A stretch of 25,344 bases of DNA. Origin: T3Sed10-213 sp012519365. Its GTDB lineage: Bacteria; Planctomycetota; Phycisphaerae; Sedimentisphaerales; Anaerohalosphaeraceae. The notes beneath the pieces are model-generated. The model worked only from the letters and a program-made list of their open reading frames with translations. It was not told the DNA's origin and ran no database searches. Location: NCBI GenBank assembly GCA_033809355.1, contig JAPXLV010000042.1:1-25344 (forward strand), read 5' to 3'. A program made the position numbers and the translations under genes. Shown here in pieces: positions 7,987-17,583 of this stretch (positions within the stretch are counted from its first letter, which is position 1; each line of letters starts with the position of its first letter).

Positions 7987-8056
7987 GGTCTGACCACCCC
8001 TGTCATGCCCTGATTGCATTTCCATCAAAATCGGTCTGACCATATCTGTCATACCC
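7987..8056. repeat. Pair of 24-bp direct repeats
   Basis: Copies at 7987-8010 and 8033-8056 share 20 of 24 positions: GGTCTGACCA, three variable bases, CTGTCAT, one variable base, CCC. They start 46 bp apart, about four helical turns. Each begins with GGTC-T-GACC, a small inverted repeat. The second copy ends just before a TATACT (8063-8068) that could be a -10 box. Tandem operators for the adjacent WYL regulator are the simplest reading; two copies are too few to call an array. Confidence 0.6.
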
Positions 8057-8098
8057 CCGGACTATACTTTACTCAAACAGAGCGACAGTCAATGTGAG

Positions 8099-8128
8099 AC
8101 GTCAAAAGCTAAAGGGCAAACGTCAAAA
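8099..8128. repeat. Two 9-bp direct repeats 21 bp apart
   Basis: ACGTCAAAA occurs at 8099-8107 and 8120-8128, exactly two helical turns apart on the same strand, in the leader of the DUF6569 gene. This spacing suits a protein contacting one DNA face. Confidence 0.4.
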
Positions 8129-8135
8129 TGGCCGA

Positions 8136-8151
8136 ATCCGCTTTGGCGGAT
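8136..8151 (+). promoter_or_regulatory. Leader hairpin before the DUF6569 gene
   Basis: ATCCGC (8136-8141) and GCGGAT (8146-8151) form a perfect 6-bp stem with a TTTG loop, about 30 bases before the AGGAG. It has no T run, so it is not an obvious terminator. Confidence 0.35.
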
Positions 8152-8193
8152 AGCCCTTATTTACACGCGATCGATAATGCAGGAGCTGAAGTC

Positions 8194-9207
8194 ATGGAAA
8201 AGTCGAGTGAACTCGCGCAATTGCTGGTCTCGCTGTCCAAGCTGCTGGAGGTGGGCAGGCCCATCGGCCATCGCAACCTGACGCTGGTGCCGCTGTTTGG
8301 AACGTCGCCGACGGTGGATTATCTCCTGGGCCAGGAGGCCATACAGGACGGCGTGCTGACTGTCAAGGAAGTCAGCGACAGCGGCGATGTCAATGTCCTG
8401 CTGGTCGAGAACAAGGGCAACAGGCGTGTGCTGCTGCTGGACGGCGAGGAACTGGTCGGGGCCAAGCAGAACCGCATCCTGAACACGACCATCCTGATTG
8501 AGGCCGGGACGACGCAGAAGATTCCGGTCTCCTGTGTGGAGCAGGGACGCTGGCGGCATACGTCAAAGCAGTTTGTATCGGGCACGTATGCCCCGCCCCG
8601 GATGCGCAGTCGAAAGAGCCGAGCCGTAGGGCAAAGCTATGCCCGCTGCGGCGCGGCGATCAGTGACCAGTCACAGGTGTGGTCGGATGTCGACGAGATG
8701 GTCTCGGCCCTGCACACCAAAACGCCTACTCGTGCGATGAAGGATGTGTTTGACCAGCGTGCGGCTGATTTTGAGGGTTTCGTCAAAGCATTGCCGTATC
8801 CGGCAGGTGCGCGGGGTGTGATGGCGGCGGTCTCGGGTCAGTTTACGGCCCTGGATGCGCTGGATAAGGCCGCCAGCTTTGAGCGTATCTGGACGCGGCT
8901 GGTGACCGGCTATGCGGTCGATGCTGTCCGGCAGCGAAATCAGGACGCCAGGCCGTTTAGCGAACGCAACGCCCGGGGCATTCTGGACAGCCTCGCGGCG
9001 TGCCGGGTGGCGCGGTTCAAGGCCGTGGGGCTGGGCAGCGAGCTGCGGTTTGAGTCCGACCAGGTGCTGGGCCAGGCGCTGGTGGTCGACGATGTGCTGG
9101 TGCATATGAGCGTGTTCCCCAACGAGCAGCAGCACCGCGGCACCCACGACAGCGGCGGTCACATCATGCCGCCATCGTTTCGACGGCGACCGCGGCGTGA
9201 GCCGTAA
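8194..9207 (+). CDS. DUF6569 (ARPP-1) family protein
   Basis: ATG 8194 is preceded by AGGAG (8181-8185) with an 8-base gap and is preferred to the ATG at 8128, whose extra residues cover repeat and hairpin sequence. The product is 337 residues and probably cytoplasmic. The recognisable core runs from GHRNLTLVPLFG (about residue 26) through VNVLLVENKGNRRVLLLDGE and EELVGAKQNRILNTTILI to IPVSCVEQGRW (about 125). This is the signature of the DUF6569/ARPP-1 family, which Aravind and colleagues linked to predicted counter-invader systems. No biochemical activity is known to me. The second half (150-310) is less conserved, and the last 20 residues are polar and basic. It is followed by a gap of over 500 bases before the helicase. 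Confidence 0.82.
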   Translation: MEKSSELAQLLVSLSKLLEVGRPIGHRNLTLVPLFGTSPTVDYLLGQEAIQDGVLTVKEVSDSGDVNVLLVENKGNRRVLLLDGEELVGAKQNRILNTTILIEAGTTQKIPVSCVEQGRWRHTSKQFVSGTYAPPRMRSRKSRAVGQSYARCGAAISDQSQVWSDVDEMVSALHTKTPTRAMKDVFDQRAADFEGFVKALPYPAGARGVMAAVSGQFTALDALDKAASFERIWTRLVTGYAVDAVRQRNQDARPFSERNARGILDSLAACRVARFKAVGLGSELRFESDQVLGQALVVDDVLVHMSVFPNEQQHRGTHDSGGHIMPPSFRRRPRREP

Positions 9208-9772
9208 CCCAAATTCCTTTTTGGACGGCGGATGCGGACGGGCAGCCAACAACTTGAGGGGAGATGAGGCAGAAGGGGTTGTAACAAACATCCCTTCACG
9301 CCCCCCGCACCGCCAGTATTGAATATAAGATATCTGGAGTTAAATATGCCTGTATTTCAAGGAATGCAAGTGCCCGTGCAAGCCCCACAGGGATGAGGGC
9401 TGGAGGCCCAGAAGGCTGTCATATTCGGCCAGAATCGCCATCGTCCGCCAGACCCTGCCCGACAACGTACCACTGGCATGGGATCGCCGCTGTCAGGCCG
9501 CCAAAGTCGTCCTCACAGCACAGTTATCGTGAAAATCCGCAGCCTGCTGACCGTGAGACTACCGTTTCAATCGTTAAATCGATGAAAATTCCGGGAAACG
9601 GTAAAAAATCGCACTTTTTGTCAATTCGGGTGCGTCAATTCACCTTGCTGAATTTATGACGGCCTGTTACTGCTGAAATGCCCGAAGAGACGATGCCTGG
9701 CTGGAAAATGAGATTGGATCGGATGTTGCATATCCGACAAAAAATGATACTATTTGCAGATAATAGAGGATA
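9208..9772. other. Long upstream region of the defence operon
   Basis: No supported gene lies here; short frames have no recognisable sequence. It contains an 8-bp inverted repeat (ACCGTTTC at 9561-9568, GAAACGGT at 9595-9602). An 8-bp direct repeat GTCAATTC occurs at 9620-9627 and 9634-9641, followed by the promoter at 9726. The composition of 9340-9540 differs from the AT-rich end, so a relic of another gene cannot be excluded. Confidence 0.4.
9726..9753 (+). promoter_or_regulatory. Probable promoter of the helicase operon
   Basis: TTGCAT (9726-9731), a 16-bp spacer and TACTAT (9748-9753) with an extended -10 TGA directly before it. The start of transcription would be near 9760. Match to consensus is moderate. 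Confidence 0.45.
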
Positions 9773-12700
9773 ATGTCTAAAGTCTTCCAGAAACGGAGAA
9801 AAATTGTGGTCAAATTAGAAAATATTACAAAAGGGACTGTTCTTCGTGGCATCTTGCCTTCTGGGTTTGTTACTGTAATTGATGTGACATTGATTGGAGA
9901 TTCAGCGGTCAATCTGACATATAAGGATAATATGGGTCGGCTTGGCAGCGAACTGTTGTATAGAGACCGGGAGAAATCGATTGAAATTGTTGAATCCGGT
10001 AAACCGTGGACCTTTGAAGGCGAAAGCCCTTTATTTCGTTTGGTCTCAGAAGCCCAGCGGATACACTGGGCGCACTTATTTGACCCACACCTTGCAGTAC
10101 ATACCTCTTTGATTGAACCTCTTCCGCATCAGATTACGGCAGTTTATGATGAAATGCTCCCAAGGCAACCTTTGCGTTTCTTATTGGCAGATGATCCCGG
10201 TGCCGGAAAAACCATCATGGCTGGGCTTTTAATTAAAGAGTTAATGGCTCGCGGAGATGTGGCACGATGTTTAATTGTTTGCCCCGGGAATCTGGTGAAT
10301 CAATGGCAGGATGAATTATCAGACAAGTTCAATCTACCTTTTGAGATTATGACAAATGATAACTTTGAGTCTGCACGGACGGGAAACTGGTTCTTAGAAA
10401 ATAATTTGGCGATTTGTCGTCTTGATAAACTCAGCCGCAATGAAAATGTTCAAGAAAAGCTTAAAGAAACGGATTGGGATATCATTATCTGTGATGAAGC
10501 CCATAAAATGAGCGCCTCATTTTTTGGCGGAGAAGTTAAATATACCAAACGTCATCACCTCGGACAGCTTTTGTCCTCATTGACACGACATTTTCTGTTA
10601 TTGACTGCAACACCTCATAATGGCAAAGAAGAGGACTTTCAGTTATTTATGTCATTGCTGGATGGAGACCGATTTGAAGGCAAGTTCAGAGACGGCGTGC
10701 ATGTTTCTGACTGTTCAGATTTGATGCGCCGATTGGTCAAAGAACAGCTTGTTAAATTTGATGGGCGTCCTTTGTTTCCAGAACGGATTGCGTATGCTGT
10801 CGGATACAAACTATCTGATGGTGAAGCGAAGTTGTATAAAGCTGTTACAGATTATGTTCGTGAAGAATTTAATCGTGCAGACTTCCTGGATAATGATGGA
10901 CGAAAAGGAACTGTTGGCTTCGCTTTGACAATTCTTCAGCGAAGACTGGCCTCATCTCCTGAAGCAATATATCAGTCCATTCGCCGAAGAAAAGAACGCC
11001 TTGAAAAGCGTCTTAGAGAAGAGGAGCTTCTTAAACGTGGTGAAAAGATCCATTTGGGGTGGGACAAGGACACCCCCGAGTTGACGGAAGACGACTTGGA
11101 AGATATTGATGATGCCCCGGATCAGGAGGTTGAAGCCACTGAAGAGCGAATTGTTGATCGGGCGACGGCCGCACAGACCATCGCTGAGCTAAAGGCAGAA
11201 ATTAAAATATTAGCTGAACTTGAACAGCTCGCGTGGAAACTAAGGCAATCTGGCACAGATCGCAAGTGGGACGAACTGTCGAATTTGCTGCAAAACCAGG
11301 TGGAAATGTTTGATGCACATAGACATAGGCGAAAGCTGATCATTTTTACTGAAAACAGAGACACCCTGACTTATTTGTATGAACAGGTTACAGGTTTGCT
11401 TGGCAAGCCAGAGGCTGTTGTTACGATCCATGGCAGCATGGGACGGGAACAGCGCCGAAATGCCGAACAAAACTTTACACAAAATAAAGATGTCGAGGTA
11501 CTAATTGCCACGGATGCTGCCGGGGAGGGAATCAATCTCCAGAGAGCGCATTTGATGGTCAACTATGACCTGCCTTGGAATCCAAATCGTCTGGAGCAAC
11601 GATTTGGTCGAATCCATCGTATAGGACAAAATGAGGTTTGCCACTGTTGGAATCTTATTGCCACGGAAACTCGCGAAGGTGATGTTTATCATCGATTACT
11701 GCATAAATTGGACCAAGAACGAAAAGCTCTTGGCGGACAGGTTTTCGATGTTCTCGGAAAAATGCATTTTGGCAACCGAAGATTGCGAGATCTGTTCATT
11801 GAGGCGGTTCGATATGGTGAACGACCGGAAGTCAGGAACAGACTCAATGAAATCATTGACGAGGCGATGGACCACGAACGTCTCCGTGAATTAATTGAAG
11901 AAAGAGCTTTGGCCAAAGACTCAATGGATTCGACAAAGGTCCAAGCCATCCGAGAGGAAATGGAACGTACTGATGCGCGTCGTCTTCAACCTCATTTTGT
12001 TGAGGCATTCTTTATTGAAGCCTTTACACTGCTTGGAGGAACATTGCGCGAACGCGAGCCAAGGCGTTATGAAATTACGAATGTGCCGGCTGTTATCCGA
12101 AACCGTGATCGGATGATCGGCGTTCGTCACCCTATTTTGCTGAAATATGAACGTGTCACCTTTGCGAAGGAATTGATCAGTATTCCAGGAAAACCGCTGG
12201 CAGAATTTATCTGCCCCGGCCATCCATTATTAGATACAGTCATAGACGTCATACTTGAGCGATATCGCGATCTGCTTAGGTGTGGAACAGTCCTCATTGA
12301 TGAAAACGACGCCGGGACAGACATTCGATTACTGGTCTATCTTGAACATTCTATACACGATGCTAAAATTAACAGAGACGGAAGCCGACGACTGGTCTCG
12401 CGACAATTTCAGTTTCTTGAAATGGACTCCACCGGTAAAATACAAAACGCGGGACATGCGCCTTATCTGGATTACCGACCAGCGACAAAAGAAGAGAAGA
12501 AACTGGTTATTAATTCTGAACAGGCAAACTGGATATCAGACGAAAACCAGACGGAAGCGTTCAATTATGCGGCATTACATCTGGTTCCAAAACATCTGGA
12601 ATCAGTCAGAGCCCAAAAAGAAGCGTTAGTAGATAAAACGTTGAAGGAGGTAACCCGCCGTTTAACCGCGGAGATAAACTATTGGGATCATCGGGCTGCT

Positions 12701-13312
12701 CAGCTTAGAGAACAGGAATTAGCCGGCAGAATCAATGCTAGACTCAATTCTGACAAGGCTCGACAACGAGCGGATGAACTGACTGGACGCCTTGAAAAGC
12801 GAACAGAAGAATTAGCATTAGAAAGACAGGTTGCGCCCCAATCGCCCAATCTGCTTGGTGCCGCTATTATTGTACCCGATGGTTTGCTTAAGCAACTGCA
12901 GGGCCAGCCAGCGCCAACGACCGTATCCCGCGATACAGACGAAGTAGAGCGAATTGCCATGAACGCCATAATGGATATTGAAAGGAGATTGGGTTTTGAA
13001 CCCATCGATGTCTCTGCGGCCAAATGCGGCTATGATATTGAGTCGCGTATTCCCCATTCACCCGGTAAACTGCGGTTTATCGAAGTGAAAGGCAGGGCAA
13101 ATGGGGCCGATACCGTCACAATTACAAAAAATGAAATCCTGACAGGCCTGAATAAGCCTGACGATTTTATTCTGGCGATTGTTTTGGTTGATGGTCAAAA
13201 CTGTACTCCTTATTATATTCGAAAACCTTTTAATACAGAGCCCGATTTCGGAGTTACCAGCGTCAATTATAAGTTAAAGGAGTTGATCGATAAGGCAGAT
13301 AAAGTATGTTGA
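9773..13312 (+). CDS. SNF2/DEAH helicase with C-terminal DUF3883 (NOV_C)
   Basis: This 1179-residue superfamily 2 translocase should use ATP to move on or remodel DNA. Walker A is GAGKT (143-147), motif II is DEAH (241-244) and motif III is TATPHNG (about 279-284). Motif V is ATDAAGEGINL (about 578-590) and motif VI is GRIHRIGQ (about 612-619). A long charged, partly coiled-coil region (about 395-480) and a helical C-terminal region follow. Residues about 1060-1150 form a DUF3883/NOV_C domain with YDIES and RFIEVKGR, a D...E-x-K pattern reminiscent of PD-(D/E)XK folds. The start may be GTG 9806 (7 bases after GGAG; family members begin near VKLENITKG) rather than ATG 9773 (GAGGA, short gap). 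It leads an overlapping operon. Helicases of this kind occur in DISARM and Hma-like loci. Confidence 0.93.
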   Translation: MSKVFQKRRKIVVKLENITKGTVLRGILPSGFVTVIDVTLIGDSAVNLTYKDNMGRLGSELLYRDREKSIEIVESGKPWTFEGESPLFRLVSEAQRIHWAHLFDPHLAVHTSLIEPLPHQITAVYDEMLPRQPLRFLLADDPGAGKTIMAGLLIKELMARGDVARCLIVCPGNLVNQWQDELSDKFNLPFEIMTNDNFESARTGNWFLENNLAICRLDKLSRNENVQEKLKETDWDIIICDEAHKMSASFFGGEVKYTKRHHLGQLLSSLTRHFLLLTATPHNGKEEDFQLFMSLLDGDRFEGKFRDGVHVSDCSDLMRRLVKEQLVKFDGRPLFPERIAYAVGYKLSDGEAKLYKAVTDYVREEFNRADFLDNDGRKGTVGFALTILQRRLASSPEAIYQSIRRRKERLEKRLREEELLKRGEKIHLGWDKDTPELTEDDLEDIDDAPDQEVEATEERIVDRATAAQTIAELKAEIKILAELEQLAWKLRQSGTDRKWDELSNLLQNQVEMFDAHRHRRKLIIFTENRDTLTYLYEQVTGLLGKPEAVVTIHGSMGREQRRNAEQNFTQNKDVEVLIATDAAGEGINLQRAHLMVNYDLPWNPNRLEQRFGRIHRIGQNEVCHCWNLIATETREGDVYHRLLHKLDQERKALGGQVFDVLGKMHFGNRRLRDLFIEAVRYGERPEVRNRLNEIIDEAMDHERLRELIEERALAKDSMDSTKVQAIREEMERTDARRLQPHFVEAFFIEAFTLLGGTLREREPRRYEITNVPAVIRNRDRMIGVRHPILLKYERVTFAKELISIPGKPLAEFICPGHPLLDTVIDVILERYRDLLRCGTVLIDENDAGTDIRLLVYLEHSIHDAKINRDGSRRLVSRQFQFLEMDSTGKIQNAGHAPYLDYRPATKEEKKLVINSEQANWISDENQTEAFNYAALHLVPKHLESVRAQKEALVDKTLKEVTRRLTAEINYWDHRAAQLREQELAGRINARLNSDKARQRADELTGRLEKRTEELALERQVAPQSPNLLGAAIIVPDGLLKQLQGQPAPTTVSRDTDEVERIAMNAIMDIERRLGFEPIDVSAAKCGYDIESRIPHSPGKLRFIEVKGRANGADTVTITKNEILTGLNKPDDFILAIVLVDGQNCTPYYIRKPFNTEPDFGVTSVNYKLKELIDKADKVC

Positions 13313-16300
13313 CTCAGAAACCAGAATATTTTGACAAAATATCTCATCGAGCCAGAGAGAGGTGGATTCAGCTTGAAAATGATCCAGAGTTGGCTGGACC
13401 TTGGCATCAACTTTTTGCTCAAGTTCAAAGCCCAAGACACGTTTTATCAGAATTATTGCAAAATGCTGACGATGCAAACGCCAAATCCGCAAATGCATAT
13501 ATATGTAATGGAGAATTTGTTTTTGAGCATGACGGCGACGACTTCACGGAAGAACATTTTTCCTCACTGTGCAGATTTGGTTATTCAAACAAACGTAGTT
13601 TGTACACAATAGGTTTTCGTGGAATTGGATTTAAGTCAATTTTCAGCTTAGGCGATGAAGTGAAACTTTTAACACCAACGCTATCTGTGCTATTTAAAAA
13701 ACAGCGATTTACTGAGCCATTGTGGTATCCTCACGAATCTGATATTATTGACGCTAAAACTCAAATTAGAATTGCTATTAAAGATACTCAGAGACAGCAG
13801 GAATTAGAAAAAAATCTGAATGAATGGTCATCAAGCCCTATTTCACTTTTATTTTTTAGACATATTCAGACTATTCAAATCCGAGGAGTATTGATAAATC
13901 GACAATCTCTTGGCACAGGTCCTATTGACAACTCCGAATGGGTAAAGCTGTCACAAGACCCCAAAAACCCTTATTTGATAATTCGTTCTCAAGAAGCTGA
14001 ATTCCCAAAAGATGCAATTGATGAAATCCGACAGGAACGCATGGGATCAGAAAACTTTGAACTACCACCTTGTCGAATTGATTTGGTTGTTGCACCGAAC
14101 ATGATTTCCAAGCTTTATGTTGTTCTTCCTACAGGTGTTGAAACCAGTTTACCATTTATTTGCAACGCACCATTTATTCAAGATCCCGCAAGACTAAAGA
14201 TTAAAGACCCTGAAACGTCGCCCACAAATCGATGGTTGTTGGAACGTGCCGGCAAATTTGCTGCCCAAAGTATGCTGTCATGGCTTCATCAGGAAAATCT
14301 GCAAAAAGAAGACAGAGCCAAGGCCTATATATTGCTTCCGGATATTGACCGAAATAATAACACGATTGAGGGAGTCTGCGGCAAAATCTGTGAAGAATCA
14401 TTTGAGGAAGCTATTGAAGGACAGGATTTACTGATTTGCGAAAATGGAGTTCTTGTTTCTTCAGGAAAAGCTATATCTATTTCATCTGTTCTGTATGATA
14501 TATGGAAACCGAAACAGATAAGCCACCTGTTCGATCGCGAACATCGCGATCTTATTTGCAAAGACATTTCTTCTGAAAATATTAAAAAATTAGAAAATTG
14601 GAATCTGATCGAACGTATCCCTGACACACAGATTATTGAGGTTCTCCGACGAGATCACTGTCCAAAACCAGAAACTTGGCGGCAATTGCTTTGGTTATGG
14701 GACTTTGTATTCAAAAAATCAGATTGCATAAATCGTGGATATCGTGCGTCTTATCAGATCGTCCCTGTTCAAAATAAAGATGTTTTGTTCGCGTCAAGTG
14801 ATGTTGTCAGAATTGGCGAAAAGAAGTTATTAAAACGCCCTGAAGATTGGGATTTTTTGTCTGATTTTCTGCTTGCTATAAACAATGGGTGGATACATTT
14901 TCTGGCAAAACAAGCACTAAAAGCTAAACAGTGCGACAATCGTACTCTATTAGAGCAGATTGAAAATGCCAATAATCTCCTTAAAGACTGTAAATTAGAT
15001 GAAGCCAGCGATGTGAGTCGTTTAATCAATTCTGTTGCTGAAAAGTTTTATGCACAAGACGAAATTACTTTGGAGTCGTGTGTGCGACTTGCTCATATTT
15101 CAGCTGCATTGAATGTTTCCGTCAATGAGCACTTCGAATATTTTACACGCGATGGCTATCGTAGGTGCTCTAAAGATATAATTATCGCCGATATCGATTG
15201 TGATTTGGATTTTTATTTAAATGAGAATTTCTATAAAAAACATTCTTTGCATGAGGCTTATTTTAAGGAGTATTTGTCTTGCACGCAGGCTCAGTGGTTC
15301 CAATGGATTGTTTCTGAACGAAGTGGGGTTCTGGGCTTTATTCCAGCCCAATTACATAGACAAGATTGCCGGTCAAGACAAAAATTAGTGAAATTATGCG
15401 CAGATCGCGGCATCACCAATTATGCTTTCCCCTATGTTCGCAACTATTATGTCATCGACGATTGGGATTTTGCCGCTGAGCACTGGGAGTTCTGGAAAAA
15501 CCAAGCAGGCGAAGATGATACCTACTGGGGAAAATTGTTTTCTAAAATAATTCAAATGCCGCGACGGGCCTGGGCAAACACCTTATCGATTAAAATTTCA
15601 CAGGTTGCAACAACCGGCAATACACGATCCATAACCAGTGAAGAGGCACCCACCGCATGGATTCTAAAGTTCCGCGATTTACCCTGTTTGCAGGATACAC
15701 GGGGATTTTATCGAAAGCCAACTGAATTATTCAGGCGCACACCGCAAACAGAGCCGCTGTTGGATGTTGAGCGATTTATCAAAGCAGAATTGGACACAGA
15801 GCAAAATCGTCCGCTCTTGATCAAACTGGGACTCCAAGACCGGCCCACCGGTCCTGAGCTTTTGCTGGAACGGATTAAAGCGCTGGCTAGGGCGACAGCT
15901 GCACCGATCTATGAGATTCAGAGATGGTATCATCGACTGGACCAGATAATTAATCATTGTTCAACGGAAGAACTCCAGTTAATCAAATCCACTTTCTCCC
16001 AGCAACCGCTCATCCTGGCGCACGATGAAACGTGGGCAAAGAGCAATGAAATTTTCCTGCAAGATAACCAGGAAGAAGTACCATACGCAATTACTATTCA
16101 CCCGACAGTCAGAGACCTTTCTTTGTGGCATAAAATCGGCGTCGCGGTTCGGCCCTCGGCAGAGCTGGTCATTAACTGGCTCAAAACCCTCAAATCCGGC
16201 TCAAAGCTGACCTCTTCAGAGGCGCGTCGGGTTTTAGCATTGCTGCCACGTCATTCACACAGTATATGGGATGAGTGTGCTCATTGGCTTAACCTTGACG

Positions 16301-17583
16301 GACAGTGGGTTTCGACAGATCAGCTTGAGTATAAATTAACATTGCAATCGCTTGTATCCTGGAGCCATTTGTTTCCAGCGATCAAACAGAAAACAGCCGA
16401 TTGCAGAAGTTTGCCCTTTGATGTATGTAACTTATCGCCGTTTACGCAACTGCAAAACTTATCGGATTTGATTGAATACCGCATCAGTGAAGGAGAGTAT
16501 CATTCGGCCTCTTCAACCCAAAAAGAGTGGATGAAAGTTTTAGGATTCGGCATTTCCCGAATTAAACTCAGTGATGAGACAGAAGGACACCGTATTCAGG
16601 AACTGGGCCTGCGTCTTTCAAGGACCCGTTGGCAGCCAACCAACGGGCTTGAGGTTGTGCCCTATATAGGCGGCACGCCTGCCGGCACACCCAGGCAGAC
16701 TTCGGTCGCCTGGAAAGACGATATTTTTTTTGTTCAAGACTGCGACGTGGCTCGAATTTTCAAAGCGGTTGCTGACGAATTGGCTCGCCCATTTGATAGG
16801 CCGGAGATTAGCGAGGCCATTAAGGCATGTGTTGACCGTTCGGGGACGTTTATCAATGATTATCTGGAAGAAAATTTTAGACTGATGCCTCCTGAGCTAA
16901 TCGTGCAGGAAGTTGATCGCCAGGAAAGCCCCGGCGCGCCGAAACCAACAGAGCAATCGACCGAAGCACCGGGAGACGCAAGACCTCAATCAACGGAAAC
17001 CGAGCCAGCCGAACAAAAGGAAGGTGACATCGAAGCGGGTCATAATACTCCAGAGCCGCCGGCAATCCCTGTGACAGAGGAAGACCAAACGATAGACCCG
17101 GACGAGACAGAACAAGAACGAGAAGGCCGGAAGCCAGAAGATGTCGAGAAACCACAACCTGTTACGCGGACGATTATACCTAATCCCCCGAGGCCGTCTC
17201 TGATGGAATTGTTCGCTAAGTCCCTCGGCTATGTGATGGATAGACAGAGAAACCGGTATTTCAGAAGCGATGGAAGCTGGATTCAGAAAGAACAGGGCAA
17301 GGTATTTCCCTGGGAACACTATTCTCCTGACGGCCAGTTACTGCGGTCTTACTGGCTAAAAGAGCACTGCCTCTACCAGAAGCCCCTCCAATTGGATGCC
17401 GAGGTATGGAATTTATGCTCCAAGAACCCCAAGCAGTATGCAATTGTGCTTATCGATACAGAAGGCAATCCCGTCGAGTTGACCGGCCAGGAGTTGCTGG
17501 AGCTTCAGCAATCAAAGCAACTGACGCTGTACCCGGCGGAGTATCGACTTGTTTTTGACACAAACCATGAGGATGCTGTATGA
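13306..17583 (+). CDS. Giant sacsin/NOV-like GHKL ATPase
   Basis: The 1425-residue protein overlaps the helicase end by 7 bases. Its N-terminus is a GHKL (Hsp90/sacsin-type) ATPase. The N box is ELLQNADDA (49-57, E49 and N53 expected for catalysis and Mg), G1 is HDGDDF (75-80) and G2 is GFRGIGFKSIF (103-113). The large middle (about 130-1200) is unrecognised and rich in Trp and charged residues. Residues about 1205-1295 are a Pro/Glu/Thr-rich linker, and a compact final domain (about 1300-1420) follows. The layout matches the sacsin-like ATPase family that includes plant NO VEIN. It probably acts as an ATP-driven chaperone-like or clamp protein within the system; that is inferred. AT content is high over the first two thirds and falls near the end. 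It is coupled to the next gene by ATGA. Confidence 0.88.
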   Translation: MLTQKPEYFDKISHRARERWIQLENDPELAGPWHQLFAQVQSPRHVLSELLQNADDANAKSANAYICNGEFVFEHDGDDFTEEHFSSLCRFGYSNKRSLYTIGFRGIGFKSIFSLGDEVKLLTPTLSVLFKKQRFTEPLWYPHESDIIDAKTQIRIAIKDTQRQQELEKNLNEWSSSPISLLFFRHIQTIQIRGVLINRQSLGTGPIDNSEWVKLSQDPKNPYLIIRSQEAEFPKDAIDEIRQERMGSENFELPPCRIDLVVAPNMISKLYVVLPTGVETSLPFICNAPFIQDPARLKIKDPETSPTNRWLLERAGKFAAQSMLSWLHQENLQKEDRAKAYILLPDIDRNNNTIEGVCGKICEESFEEAIEGQDLLICENGVLVSSGKAISISSVLYDIWKPKQISHLFDREHRDLICKDISSENIKKLENWNLIERIPDTQIIEVLRRDHCPKPETWRQLLWLWDFVFKKSDCINRGYRASYQIVPVQNKDVLFASSDVVRIGEKKLLKRPEDWDFLSDFLLAINNGWIHFLAKQALKAKQCDNRTLLEQIENANNLLKDCKLDEASDVSRLINSVAEKFYAQDEITLESCVRLAHISAALNVSVNEHFEYFTRDGYRRCSKDIIIADIDCDLDFYLNENFYKKHSLHEAYFKEYLSCTQAQWFQWIVSERSGVLGFIPAQLHRQDCRSRQKLVKLCADRGITNYAFPYVRNYYVIDDWDFAAEHWEFWKNQAGEDDTYWGKLFSKIIQMPRRAWANTLSIKISQVATTGNTRSITSEEAPTAWILKFRDLPCLQDTRGFYRKPTELFRRTPQTEPLLDVERFIKAELDTEQNRPLLIKLGLQDRPTGPELLLERIKALARATAAPIYEIQRWYHRLDQIINHCSTEELQLIKSTFSQQPLILAHDETWAKSNEIFLQDNQEEVPYAITIHPTVRDLSLWHKIGVAVRPSAELVINWLKTLKSGSKLTSSEARRVLALLPRHSHSIWDECAHWLNLDGQWVSTDQLEYKLTLQSLVSWSHLFPAIKQKTADCRSLPFDVCNLSPFTQLQNLSDLIEYRISEGEYHSASSTQKEWMKVLGFGISRIKLSDETEGHRIQELGLRLSRTRWQPTNGLEVVPYIGGTPAGTPRQTSVAWKDDIFFVQDCDVARIFKAVADELARPFDRPEISEAIKACVDRSGTFINDYLEENFRLMPPELIVQEVDRQESPGAPKPTEQSTEAPGDARPQSTETEPAEQKEGDIEAGHNTPEPPAIPVTEEDQTIDPDETEQEREGRKPEDVEKPQPVTRTIIPNPPRPSLMELFAKSLGYVMDRQRNRYFRSDGSWIQKEQGKVFPWEHYSPDGQLLRSYWLKEHCLYQKPLQLDAEVWNLCSKNPKQYAIVLIDTEGNPVELTGQELLELQQSKQLTLYPAEYRLVFDTNHEDAV

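Noticed and set aside
7987..8056. A CRISPR array
   Set aside because: Only two imperfect 24-bp copies, one spacer-like gap of 22 bp and no cas genes.
9393..9659. 88-codon plus-strand frame in the gap before the helicase
   Set aside because: No ribosome binding site, no recognisable sequence, and it covers the inverted and direct repeats of the operon control region.
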